64,000 bases of DNA. It comes from Arthrobacter_B sp038069765 (GTDB lineage: Bacteria; Actinomycetota; Actinomycetes; Actinomycetales; Micrococcaceae). Location: assembly GCF_038069765.1 (NCBI RefSeq), contig NZ_JBBPFS010000007.1, forward strand, positions 115,897 to 179,896, written 5' to 3'. Positions 43,363 to 50,860 of this stretch are shown here, one piece after another (positions within the stretch are counted from its first letter, which is position 1; the number at the start of each line of letters is the position of its first letter). Below the pieces are notes generated by a model that was not told the DNA's origin, did no database searches, and saw nothing but the letters and a program-made list of their open reading frames with translations. Made by a program: the position numbers and the translations under genes.

Positions 43363-44586
43363 GTGAATCCTGTATTGCTGGGCCTGGTTGCCGGAGTGCT
43401 CGGCCTGGCCGTGGGAGTGTTCGGCGTGCTTGGCTATGTGGTGTCCCGGCACCAGCGCCGGGAACTGGCGGCCGGCGACGAGCCGGCCATCCCCGACGGC
43501 GCGGCTGAGGTGCTGGCCGCAATCGGGCGGGCCTACATCGTGGTGGACGCCGTCGACGGCGTGGTCCGGGCAAGCCCGGGAGCCTATGCCTTCGGCCTTG
43601 TCCGCGGGCACACGCTGGTTCCGCCCGAACTGCTGGAGCTGACGGCGCGGGTGCGGCGTGACGGCGTCATTGAGGAACGGCAGCTGGAGCTGCAGCGCGG
43701 CCCGCTGGGGCAGGGAACCACCATCCTGCAGGTCCGGGTGTCCACGGTGGGAGAGGAATACATCCTGATCCTGGCTGACGACCACACGGAGATTGCCCGC
43801 ACCGAAGAGGTGCGCAACGACTTCGTCGCCAACGTTTCGCATGAGCTGAAAACCCCCGTGGGTGCCATCTCGCTGCTCGCCGAAGCGCTGGACGATGCCG
43901 CCGGCGACGAAGAGGCCGTGCGTCGCTTCGCCGCGAGAATGAGCAAGGAGTCCTCCCGGCTGACCGCCCTGGTGCAGGACATCATTGAACTCTCACGCCT
44001 GCAGAGCACCGACATGGTGGACCGGGCCCGCGAGGTGGACATCAACCGGCTCGTCGCCGATGCGGTGGAGGCCAACCGTCTGCCCGCGGAGAACAGAAAC
44101 ACGACGGTCGTCGTCGGCGGCGCCGTTGAAGGGGCCGTTTACGGGGACGCGAAGATGCTGACCACCGCCTTCCGCAACCTGATCGACAATGCCATCCGGT
44201 ACGCGCCGGAAGGGAGCCGGGTGGGGATAGGACTGCGCTCCCGTGACGGCATGGCACAGGTTGCCGTCACGGACCAGGGGCCGGGAATCCACCCCGACGA
44301 CCAGGAGCGGATCTTCGAACGCTTTTACCGGATTGACAGTGCACGGTCCCGGCACACCGGGGGAACCGGCCTGGGCCTGAGCATCGTCAAACACGTGGTG
44401 GCTAACCACGGAGGAGAAATCACCCTCTGGTCCCAGCCGGGGCAGGGGTCCACCTTTACCGTTAGGCTGCCGGAAATGGAGTCTGCGGAAGTTGCGCCGG
44501 TGCGCCCGCAGGAACGTGCCGCGGCCACCCCCAGGGGCAGGGCGGCGCCGGCCGGCGGCAGCCAGGAACAAGGAGTCAGTGCTTGA
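43363..44586 (+). CDS. senX3: sensor histidine kinase SenX3
   Basis: A membrane sensor kinase for phosphate starvation, 407 aa. A single N-terminal membrane segment (residues 5-28) precedes a cytoplasmic PAS-like domain (about 45-145). The phosphoaccepting His160 is in VANVSHELKTPVGAISLL, followed by the N box NAIRYAP, and G boxes GPGIHPDDQERIFERFYR and TGGTGLGLSIVKHVVANHGG. The short extracytoplasmic part and PAS-like domain are typical of SenX3. It starts at GTG 43363. The stop overlaps the regX3 start by 4 bases. Confidence 0.94.
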   Translation: MNPVLLGLVAGVLGLAVGVFGVLGYVVSRHQRRELAAGDEPAIPDGAAEVLAAIGRAYIVVDAVDGVVRASPGAYAFGLVRGHTLVPPELLELTARVRRDGVIEERQLELQRGPLGQGTTILQVRVSTVGEEYILILADDHTEIARTEEVRNDFVANVSHELKTPVGAISLLAEALDDAAGDEEAVRRFAARMSKESSRLTALVQDIIELSRLQSTDMVDRAREVDINRLVADAVEANRLPAENRNTTVVVGGAVEGAVYGDAKMLTTAFRNLIDNAIRYAPEGSRVGIGLRSRDGMAQVAVTDQGPGIHPDDQERIFERFYRIDSARSRHTGGTGLGLSIVKHVVANHGGEITLWSQPGQGSTFTVRLPEMESAEVAPVRPQERAAATPRGRAAPAGGSQEQGVSA

Positions 44587-45263
44587 CCAGGATTCTGATA
44601 GTCGAAGACGAGGAGTCGTTCAGCGACCCCCTTTCCTACCTGCTCGGGCGGGAGGGATTCGAGGTCTGCGTGGTGGACAACGGCACCGACGCCGTGACCG
44701 AGTTTGACCGGCGCGGCGCAGACCTGATCCTGCTGGACCTGATGCTGCCGGGGCAGCCGGGCACGGAGGTCTGCCGGCAGATCCGCCAGCGCTCCGATGT
44801 GCCGGTCATTATGCTCACTGCCCTGGACGGGGAGATCGACAAGGTGGTCGGCCTCGAGATCGGCGCGGACGACTACGTCACCAAGCCGTACAGCTCCCGT
44901 GAACTGCTGGCCCGGATCCGGGCGGTCCTGCGCCGCCGGGGCGACGGCGGTGACGCGTCCGGTCCAACAGTGGAAGCAGGTCCGGTGCGCATGGACCTGG
45001 ACCGGCACGTGGTCACGGTTAACGGAGCGGATATTCCGCTGCCGCTGAAGGAATTCGAACTGCTGGAGATGCTGCTGCGCAACTCCGGCCGGGTGATGAC
45101 CAGGGGGCAGTTGATCGAACGGATTTGGGGTGCCGATTACGTGGGCGACACCAAAACCCTGGACGTACACGTAAAACGGCTGAGGGGAAAGATCGAGCCG
45201 GATCCCTCCCTTCCGCGGCACTTGGTGACGGTGCGGGGGCTGGGGTACAAGTTCGAAACCTGA
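44583..45263 (+). CDS. regX3: two-component response regulator RegX3
   Basis: An OmpR/PhoB-type transcription factor of 226 aa. The phospho-acceptor Asp52 is in LILLDLMLPG, the conserved Thr and Lys are in VIMLTALDG and DDYVTKPYSSRELLARI, and the C-terminal winged helix carries RVMTRGQLIERIWGADYVGD and LDVHVKRLRGKIE. The start is TTG at 44583, overlapping the kinase stop by 4 bases (TTGA), so it is translated by coupling. It is the partner of SenX3 and the probable reader of the PHO-like repeats in the window. Confidence 0.95.
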   Translation: MTRILIVEDEESFSDPLSYLLGREGFEVCVVDNGTDAVTEFDRRGADLILLDLMLPGQPGTEVCRQIRQRSDVPVIMLTALDGEIDKVVGLEIGADDYVTKPYSSRELLARIRAVLRRRGDGGDASGPTVEAGPVRMDLDRHVVTVNGADIPLPLKEFELLEMLLRNSGRVMTRGQLIERIWGADYVGDTKTLDVHVKRLRGKIEPDPSLPRHLVTVRGLGYKFET

Positions 45264-45286
45264 TCCCGGGAACCGGCACAGAGACC

Positions 45287-45331
45287 GCAAACAGAAGGGA
45301 CCCGGCGTTCGGCCGGGTCCCTTCTGTTTGC
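45287..45331. terminator. bidirectional terminator between regX3 and the lipoprotein gene
   Basis: A 20-bp perfect stem (GCAAACAGAAGGGACCCGGC and its complement) with a 5-base GTTCG loop, between convergent genes. Confidence 0.82.
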
Positions 45332-45367
45332 GTTCGAGCTTCTCCGCGGGCTTCCGCGGCAGGGAGC

Positions 45368-45970
45368 TTACTGCGATTCGGCAGGTGCCGTGGGTTCCGT
45401 GGTGGCAGTGCCGGTGTCGATCCCGGTGTCCTGCTGGACGTCGGTGGCCTGGTCCGAGGGGACCATCGTGGCGGTGTCCATGGGTGTGGCGGAGGGCGTC
45501 GGCAGGTACTCGCGGTAGTCCTCCAGCGTGCCGTCAACGACGGGAACGTTCAGCTCCACGGTCTCAGCTCCGTCGCTGGCATCCGCGCGCAGCCCGGTGC
45601 CCGGAAGGACATCGACGTTGGGAACCGTTGTCTGGTCGGCAGCGGCGTCCTCGAAGATGACCTTGTCGCCGGACTCGATGGTCCACTCCAGCGTGGTTCC
45701 GCCCATGGCCAGGGAGAACTCGACGTCTTCGGGGGACGCGTTGACCACTGTGCCCAGCACGCGGCCGGCCTCGCCGTCACCGTTGCTGACCACCAGGAGG
45801 TTTCGCAGCTCCACCTCACCGACGTTTTCCACGATGCCGTCCGACGGTGAGTATTCGCGCACCGTTGCCTGCTCGTTCACTGCGCTGCAGCTGGAGACTC
45901 CCAGTACGGCCAGCGCAATTACACCGGCGGCAGCTGCGCGCTGCGCCCGGTTCTTGGGTGTGAATCTCAC
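45368..45970 (-). CDS. LpqE-like lipoprotein
   Basis: A 200-aa secreted lipoprotein. The lipobox LGVSSC gives Cys28 as the lipid anchor after a Leu/Ala-rich signal. The body (about 30-150) reads VGEVELRNLLVVSNGDGEAG, a beta-rich domain, then a Thr/Pro/Ala-rich tail (150-200). It is divergent from carD, the arrangement of lpqE and carD in mycobacteria (Rv3584/Rv3583c), which is the main reason for the name. Its function is unknown; in this synteny it is an envelope protein. Confidence 0.8.
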   Translation of the reverse strand: MRFTPKNRAQRAAAAGVIALAVLGVSSCSAVNEQATVREYSPSDGIVENVGEVELRNLLVVSNGDGEAGRVLGTVVNASPEDVEFSLAMGGTTLEWTIESGDKVIFEDAAADQTTVPNVDVLPGTGLRADASDGAETVELNVPVVDGTLEDYREYLPTPSATPMDTATMVPSDQATDVQQDTGIDTGTATTEPTAPAESQ

Positions 45971-46157
45971 AGCACAAAACTCCTGGGGTATTGCGGTCTT
46001 GCGACCTGAGGCTATCTTTTGTGCCTAGCCTATCGGCAAACGGCCTAAATGTTGGATTTCCGGCGCTCAGCGGAGGACTCGAAACGGACCTTCGCCAAGC
46101 CATCGCCGCAGGTGGGAACACGGGGAGCGGGTCGGATAATACCTAGGCGGATCACGA

Positions 46158-46169
46158 TCAGGTACCTGA
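46158..46169. promoter_or_regulatory. 12-bp palindrome upstream of carD
   Basis: TCAGGTACCTGA is a perfect inverted repeat about 70 bases before the carD start, upstream of the candidate -10. It may be a repressor or activator site; no direct evidence. Confidence 0.3.
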
Positions 46170-46205
46170 CCTGCGAAAACTCTTCTCGGCGTGTCGCACC
46201 CATGG

Positions 46206-46211
46206 TAAACT
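46206..46211 (+). promoter_or_regulatory. candidate -10 box of carD
   Basis: TAAACT fits the actinobacterial TAnnnT -10 pattern, 26 bases before the start codon. The -35 region is poor. Confidence 0.4.
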
Positions 46212-46237
46212 AGAGGCTGGGAAAGGGGAAAGTCCAC

Positions 46238-46720
46238 ATGGTTTTTGAGGTTGGCGAAACAGTTGTTTACCCTCACCACGGTGCCGCGAAGATCGAAGAG
46301 ATCAAGATGCGGACCATCAAGGGCGAAGAGAAAATGTATCTCAAGCTTAAGGTGGCACAGGGTGATCTGACCATAGAAGTACCGGCTGAGAACGTTGACC
46401 TCGTTGGGGTGCGCGATGTGGTGGGCAAGGAAGGCTTGGAGCACGTGTTTGACGTGCTGCGCGCCGAGCTTACCGAAGAGCCCACCAACTGGTCGCGCCG
46501 GTACAAGGCAAACCTGGAGAAGCTTGCGTCCGGTGACGTGGTAAAGGTGGCAGAGGTCGTTCGTGACCTGTGGCGCCGCGACCATGACCGCGGACTTTCT
46601 GCAGGAGAGAAGCGAATGCTTGCGAAAGCCCGCCAGATTCTGATTTCGGAGCTGGCACTGGCTGAAAAGACGGACGAGGACCAGGCCGCAGTTGTCCTGG
46701 ACAAGGTCCTGGCAAGCTAG
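46238..46720 (+). CDS. carD: CarD-family RNA polymerase-binding regulator
   Basis: An essential transcription factor in mycobacteria that binds RNA polymerase beta and stabilises open complexes at rRNA and other promoters, 160 aa. The N-terminal RNAP-interaction domain reads VFEVGETVVYPHHGAAKIEE (residues 2-21), followed by YLKLKVAQGDLTIEVPAENV, and the C-terminal helical DNA-binding domain carries NWSRRYKANLEKL, EVVRDLWRRDHDRGLSAGEK and ARQILISELAL. The start has GGGGAAAG upstream. A good terminator follows, so carD is separate from ispD. Confidence 0.96.
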   Translation: MVFEVGETVVYPHHGAAKIEEIKMRTIKGEEKMYLKLKVAQGDLTIEVPAENVDLVGVRDVVGKEGLEHVFDVLRAELTEEPTNWSRRYKANLEKLASGDVVKVAEVVRDLWRRDHDRGLSAGEKRMLAKARQILISELALAEKTDEDQAAVVLDKVLAS

Positions 46721-46754
46721 TAGCACGGAACAAGAGCACAGCACGAAGGCACGC

Positions 46755-46780
46755 TGCCGGTCCTGAGGGACCGGCATTTT
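46755..46780 (+). terminator. terminator of carD
   Basis: A 9-bp perfect stem (TGCCGGTCC/GGACCGGCA) with a TGAG loop, then TTTTGTCTTT. Confidence 0.85.
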
Positions 46781-46926
46781 GTCTTTAAAGCATGAGGATC
46801 CCCGGCCCGGAAGCAGGCAGCGTGTGCCTTCGCAGGGCCTGTTTACCGTGCATCTTTACGGCGGTGCTGACGCGGAGCCCCGGCCGCCCTGCGGCTGCCC
46901 CGCCGGGCGGGCACTAGGCTGAAGGG

Positions 46927-47691
46927 GTGTCTTCAACAGTTTCCCGCGAACAGCGGATTGGTGTCATCCTCGTAGCAGGCGGTTCCGGGCAGCGGCTGGG
47001 CTACGGCATCCCCAAAGCCCAGGTGCCCCTGGCAGGAACTGCCCTCCTCGCCCATGCCTTGCAGGGAATTGAAGCCTCCGGGGTCGCTGCAGCGGTCAGC
47101 GTGGCCGTTCCCGCGGGGGATACCGTCATGCGGACCCTGTGCCGAGAATCAGCCGTCAGCTGTTCGCTGACCGTGGTCGACGGCGGCGCCACCCGCGCAG
47201 ATTCCGTCCGCGCCGCCCTGCAGGCCCTACCCGGGGATCTCGACGCGGTCCTGGTCCACGATGCAGCCCGGGCGCTGACGCCGCCGGAGGTCTTCCGCCG
47301 GGTCGCAGACGCGCTGGCATCGGGAGCCGCCGCCGTAATTCCGGCAGTGGCTGTTACCGACACCGTCAAGACCACGGCGGTTACCGCGTCCGGACAGGCG
47401 GGCATCGCGCCGCGGATGGTCACCGGCACCCCCGACCGTTCCACTCTTCGCGCCGTGCAGACACCCCAGGGTTTTGAGGCCGCACTGCTGCGCCGTGCCC
47501 ATGAGGCTGCCCGCGGGTTCACCGAGGCGCAGGCCGCCGCGGTGACCGATGATGCAATGCTCGCGGAGTCCCTGGGCACACCCGTGTTTGTCGTTGAGGG
47601 ATCTGAACTGTCGCTGAAGATCACCACCCCGCTCGACCTGCTGCTGGCCGAAGCGGTGCTGGCCCGCAACCACGCCAACCCCAAGGACTGA
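46927..47691 (+). CDS. ispD: 2-C-methyl-D-erythritol 4-phosphate cytidylyltransferase
   Basis: The third enzyme of the MEP isoprenoid pathway: CTP plus MEP gives CDP-ME, cytosolic, 254 aa. The nucleotide-binding start is VILVAGGSGQRLGYGIPKAQ (residues 14-33), followed by VDGGATRADSVRAAL and VLVHDAARAL, and the late conserved TPQGFEAALL. GTG at 46927 has GAAGGGG just upstream. It is the first gene of a tight pair with ispF (3-base gap). Confidence 0.95.
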   Translation: MSSTVSREQRIGVILVAGGSGQRLGYGIPKAQVPLAGTALLAHALQGIEASGVAAAVSVAVPAGDTVMRTLCRESAVSCSLTVVDGGATRADSVRAALQALPGDLDAVLVHDAARALTPPEVFRRVADALASGAAAVIPAVAVTDTVKTTAVTASGQAGIAPRMVTGTPDRSTLRAVQTPQGFEAALLRRAHEAARGFTEAQAAAVTDDAMLAESLGTPVFVVEGSELSLKITTPLDLLLAEAVLARNHANPKD

Positions 47692-47694
47692 CTG

Positions 47695-48210
47695 ATGCCT
47701 GCTGTAAATCTGCCCCGCACCGGAATCGGTGTTGACGTCCACGCTTTCGCTCCCGATGACGCGCCGCGCCCGCTGTGGGTTGCCGGGCTGCTGTGGGACG
47801 GCGAACGGGGCCTGGCCGGGCACTCCGACGGAGATCCCGTGGCCCACGCCGCGGCGGACGCCCTGTTCTCCGCTGCCGGGCTCGGCGATCTGGGAACGCA
47901 TTTCGGCACCGACCGACCTGAGTATGCCGGCGCTTCGGGGCTCTCCCTGCTGGAGGAAGCGGCCCGGATCGTGCGCGCCGCCGGCTTTGAAATCGGCAAT
48001 GTAGCAGTTCAGCTGATCGGCAACCGGCCCAAGTTCGCCCCCCGCCGGGCTGAAGCCGAAGTTATCCTCAGCGGTGCGGCCGGCGCCCCGGTCAGCGTCT
48101 CGGCGACCACCACCGACGGCCTGGGCTTTACCGGGAGGGGCGAGGGGATCGCCGCGGTGGCCACCGCCGTCGTCGTGCAGGTGCAAAACCCGCTGCTGCC
48201 CGCCGGTTGA
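47695..48210 (+). CDS. ispF: 2-C-methyl-D-erythritol 2,4-cyclodiphosphate synthase
   Basis: The fifth enzyme of the MEP pathway (CDP-ME 2-phosphate to ME-cPP), 171 aa, normal length. Metal ligands are in GIGVDVHAF (Asp and His, residues 11-17) and in GLAGHSDGDPVAHAAADALF (His). The C-terminal TTTDGLGFTGRGEGIAA matches the family. It starts 3 bases after ispD stops, so they are co-translated. The actinobacterial set keeps ispE elsewhere. Confidence 0.96.
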   Translation: MPAVNLPRTGIGVDVHAFAPDDAPRPLWVAGLLWDGERGLAGHSDGDPVAHAAADALFSAAGLGDLGTHFGTDRPEYAGASGLSLLEEAARIVRAAGFEIGNVAVQLIGNRPKFAPRRAEAEVILSGAAGAPVSVSATTTDGLGFTGRGEGIAAVATAVVVQVQNPLLPAG

Positions 48211-48244
48211 GTTCGCATGCCCCGGCAGGCGATAGCCTAGAGCG

Positions 48245-49699
48245 GTGAGCTTGAGATTCTATGACACCGCAACTGCGCAGGTCCGTGACTTCGTTCCCCT
48301 CAAAACGGGCGAGGTGAGCCTGTACTACTGCGGTGCCACAGTGCAGGGCATGCCGCATGTGGGCCACATCCGCTCCGCCATCGTTTTTGACCAGCTGACC
48401 CGCTGGCTCCAGTTCCGCGGCTACCGGGTCACCACGGTCCGCAATGTGACTGACATTGACGACAAAATCCTGGCCAAGGCGGCGGACTCGGCGGGTGCCG
48501 AGGCATCGGCCGACGTCGTTCCCGACGAGCAGTGGTGGGCCCTTGCCTACCGCTTTGAGCAGGAATTCGCCAAGGCGTACGACATCCTTGGCGTCCAGCG
48601 GCCCACCTACGAGCCGCGCGCCACGGGGCATATTCCGGAAATGCACGCGCTCATTTCCCGGCTTATCGAGGCCGGCCACGCCTATCCCGCCCTGGATGAC
48701 TCCGGGGACGTGTACTTCGACGTCCGGTCCTGGGACAGGTACGGGTCGCTGACCCGCCAGAACATCGATGACATGCAGGCAGCGCCCGACGCCGGCCCCC
48801 GGGGCAAGCGCGACCCGCGCGATTTCGCGCTGTGGAAGGGGCACAAGGAAGGCGAGCCGGAAACTGCCGCCTGGGACAGCCCCTGGGGCAAGGGCCGGCC
48901 GGGCTGGCACCTGGAATGCTCGGCCATGGTCACCAAGTACCTCGGGCCGCGGTTCGACATCCACGGCGGCGGCCTGGACCTGCGCTTCCCGCACCACGAA
49001 AACGAGATGGCGCAGTCGCAGGCAGCCGGAGACGGCTTTGCCAACTTCTGGATGCACAACGGCATGGTCACCTTCGAGGGCGAGAAGATGTCCAAGTCCA
49101 TCGGCAACACGGTCAGTCCTTCACAGATGCTGGCCGACGCCTCGCCGCGGGTGGTGCGCTACTACCTGGGCCAGGCACATTACCGGTCCGTGCTGGACTA
49201 CCGGCCGACGTCGCTGCAGGAAGCCGCAGCCGCTGTTGAACGTATTGACGGGTTCATCAATAAAGCCCACGCGAAGGTTTATGGAACCGGGGATCAGGGC
49301 TTTGTCCTGAGCTCCAGGTCCATGCCGGCTGCCTTTGCCGAGGCGATGGACGATGACCTCAACGTTCCCCAGGCTCTGGCCGTGCTGCACGATACGGTCC
49401 GCACCGGGAATACCGCGCTGGCGGAGGGAAACACCGAAGCAGTCCGGGACGCCCTGCACGCAGTGCTCACCATGACCATGGCCCTGGGTCTGGACGCGGT
49501 GCAGCAACCGGCCGCCGGCAACTCGGCGGAGCACGCTGCCCTGGACACCCTCATCCAGGGACAGCTCCGCGAGCGGAATGCGGCCCGGGCCGCCAAGGAC
49601 TGGGCCCGCGCCGACGCCATCCGGGATGCCCTCACCGCTGCCGGCATCGCAGTGGAAGACACGCCGGACGGAGCGCGCTGGACGCTCACCGACGGCTGA
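48245..49699 (+). CDS. cysS: cysteinyl-tRNA synthetase
   Basis: Charges tRNA-Cys, class I, monomeric, 484 aa. The zinc Cys28 and HIGH-type motif are in YYCGATVQGMPHVGHIRSA; other zinc ligands are in GWHLECSAM and HENEMAQS. The KMSKS loop reads EGEKMSKSIGNTVSP. The motifs FDIHGGGLDLRFPHHENE are diagnostic. It starts at GTG 48245 downstream of ispF with a 34-base gap. In mycobacteria the same order holds. Confidence 0.96.
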   Translation: MSLRFYDTATAQVRDFVPLKTGEVSLYYCGATVQGMPHVGHIRSAIVFDQLTRWLQFRGYRVTTVRNVTDIDDKILAKAADSAGAEASADVVPDEQWWALAYRFEQEFAKAYDILGVQRPTYEPRATGHIPEMHALISRLIEAGHAYPALDDSGDVYFDVRSWDRYGSLTRQNIDDMQAAPDAGPRGKRDPRDFALWKGHKEGEPETAAWDSPWGKGRPGWHLECSAMVTKYLGPRFDIHGGGLDLRFPHHENEMAQSQAAGDGFANFWMHNGMVTFEGEKMSKSIGNTVSPSQMLADASPRVVRYYLGQAHYRSVLDYRPTSLQEAAAAVERIDGFINKAHAKVYGTGDQGFVLSSRSMPAAFAEAMDDDLNVPQALAVLHDTVRTGNTALAEGNTEAVRDALHAVLTMTMALGLDAVQQPAAGNSAEHAALDTLIQGQLRERNAARAAKDWARADAIRDALTAAGIAVEDTPDGARWTLTDG

Positions 49700-49833
49700 T
49701 CCGCCCGCCGCCGGGGCGGCGGTCGGGGCGTGTATTTAGCTTTGGGAGTACACTTCCGCAGTGTGGACAGCGGCCGCCCGGGAGCCTGCGTAAACTAGAA
49801 GTAATGCTTTCTTCTAGGTTTAAGGTGTAATCG

Positions 49834-50832
49834 ATGGCCAACAACGGACGTCCCGGCGCAATGCGTAAAGCCAAAAAGGGCCCCAGCGGGGGCACCGGTG
49901 GATTGGGCCGCAAGGCTCTTGAGGGTAAAGGACCCACACCCAAGGCTGAAGAGCGCCCCTACCACAAGGCGTACAAGAACAAGCAGCTCGCAGAACGCTC
50001 GGCAGCCAAGCGCGGCGCCGGCGACACCCGGGCCGCCGGCGGGCGCAGCGGAACCAATGTCCGCGGCAAGGTGGCGGAGGAAGTAGTCACCGGCCGCAAC
50101 TCCGTGGTCGAGGCCCTGCGCGCCGGCATCCCCGCCAAAGCACTGCATGTGGCGGTACGGATCGACATGGATGACCGCGTCCGTGAATCGCTGAAGATGG
50201 CGGCTGACCGCGGCCTGCCCGTGATGGAAACGCACAAGCCCGAGCTGGACCGCATGACCAACGAGGCCGTGCACCAGGGCCTTGTCCTGCAGATCCCGCC
50301 GTACGACTACGCGGACCCGATGGACCTCGCCCAGGAAACCATTGAGGCCTGGAAAAAGGGCCACATCCGCAACGCCCCGCTGTTCGTGGCGCTGGACGGC
50401 ATCACCGACCCGCGCAACCTTGGTGCGATCATCCGCTCCGCCTCCGCATTCAGCGCCCACGGCGTCATTGTGCCGGAACGGCGTGCCGTGGGCATGACCG
50501 CTTCGGCGTGGAAGACCAGTGCCGGTGCCGCTGTCCGCGTGCCCGTGGCCCGCGCCGGAAACCTGAACAGCGCCCTGAAGGCTTTCAAGAAGATGGGCAT
50601 CTTTGTTCTGGGCCTGGACGGCGACGGCGACGTGTCGCTGCCGAATATCGTCCTGGCCAAGGATCCGATCTGCATTGTGGTGGGTTCCGAGGGCAAGGGC
50701 CTGTCCCGTCTGGTTCGCGAGAACTGCGACCAGATCGTTTCCATCCCCATTGACTCGGCTATGGAATCCCTGAACGCCTCCATGGCCGTCGGCATCAGCT
50801 TGTACGAGATATCACGGCAGCGTTCCGCCTGA
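49834..50832 (+). CDS. rlmB: 23S rRNA (guanosine-2'-O-)-methyltransferase RlmB
   Basis: A SPOUT-class methyltransferase acting on 23S rRNA (G2251 in E. coli numbering), 332 aa. A basic N-terminal extension (residues 1-85, Lys/Arg/Gly-rich) precedes the RNA-binding substrate domain (VTGRNSVVEALRAGIPAKAL). The knot has motif 1 FVALDGITDPRNLGAIIRSA, motif 2 IVVGSEGKGLSRLVRENCD and motif 3 IPIDSAMESLNASMAVGISLYE. It starts at ATG 49834. The N-terminal extension is typical of actinobacterial members. Confidence 0.94.
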   Translation: MANNGRPGAMRKAKKGPSGGTGGLGRKALEGKGPTPKAEERPYHKAYKNKQLAERSAAKRGAGDTRAAGGRSGTNVRGKVAEEVVTGRNSVVEALRAGIPAKALHVAVRIDMDDRVRESLKMAADRGLPVMETHKPELDRMTNEAVHQGLVLQIPPYDYADPMDLAQETIEAWKKGHIRNAPLFVALDGITDPRNLGAIIRSASAFSAHGVIVPERRAVGMTASAWKTSAGAAVRVPVARAGNLNSALKAFKKMGIFVLGLDGDGDVSLPNIVLAKDPICIVVGSEGKGLSRLVRENCDQIVSIPIDSAMESLNASMAVGISLYEISRQRSA

Positions 50833-50860
50833 TCCGCGGCGGAGTCATCCGAGAGGCAGC

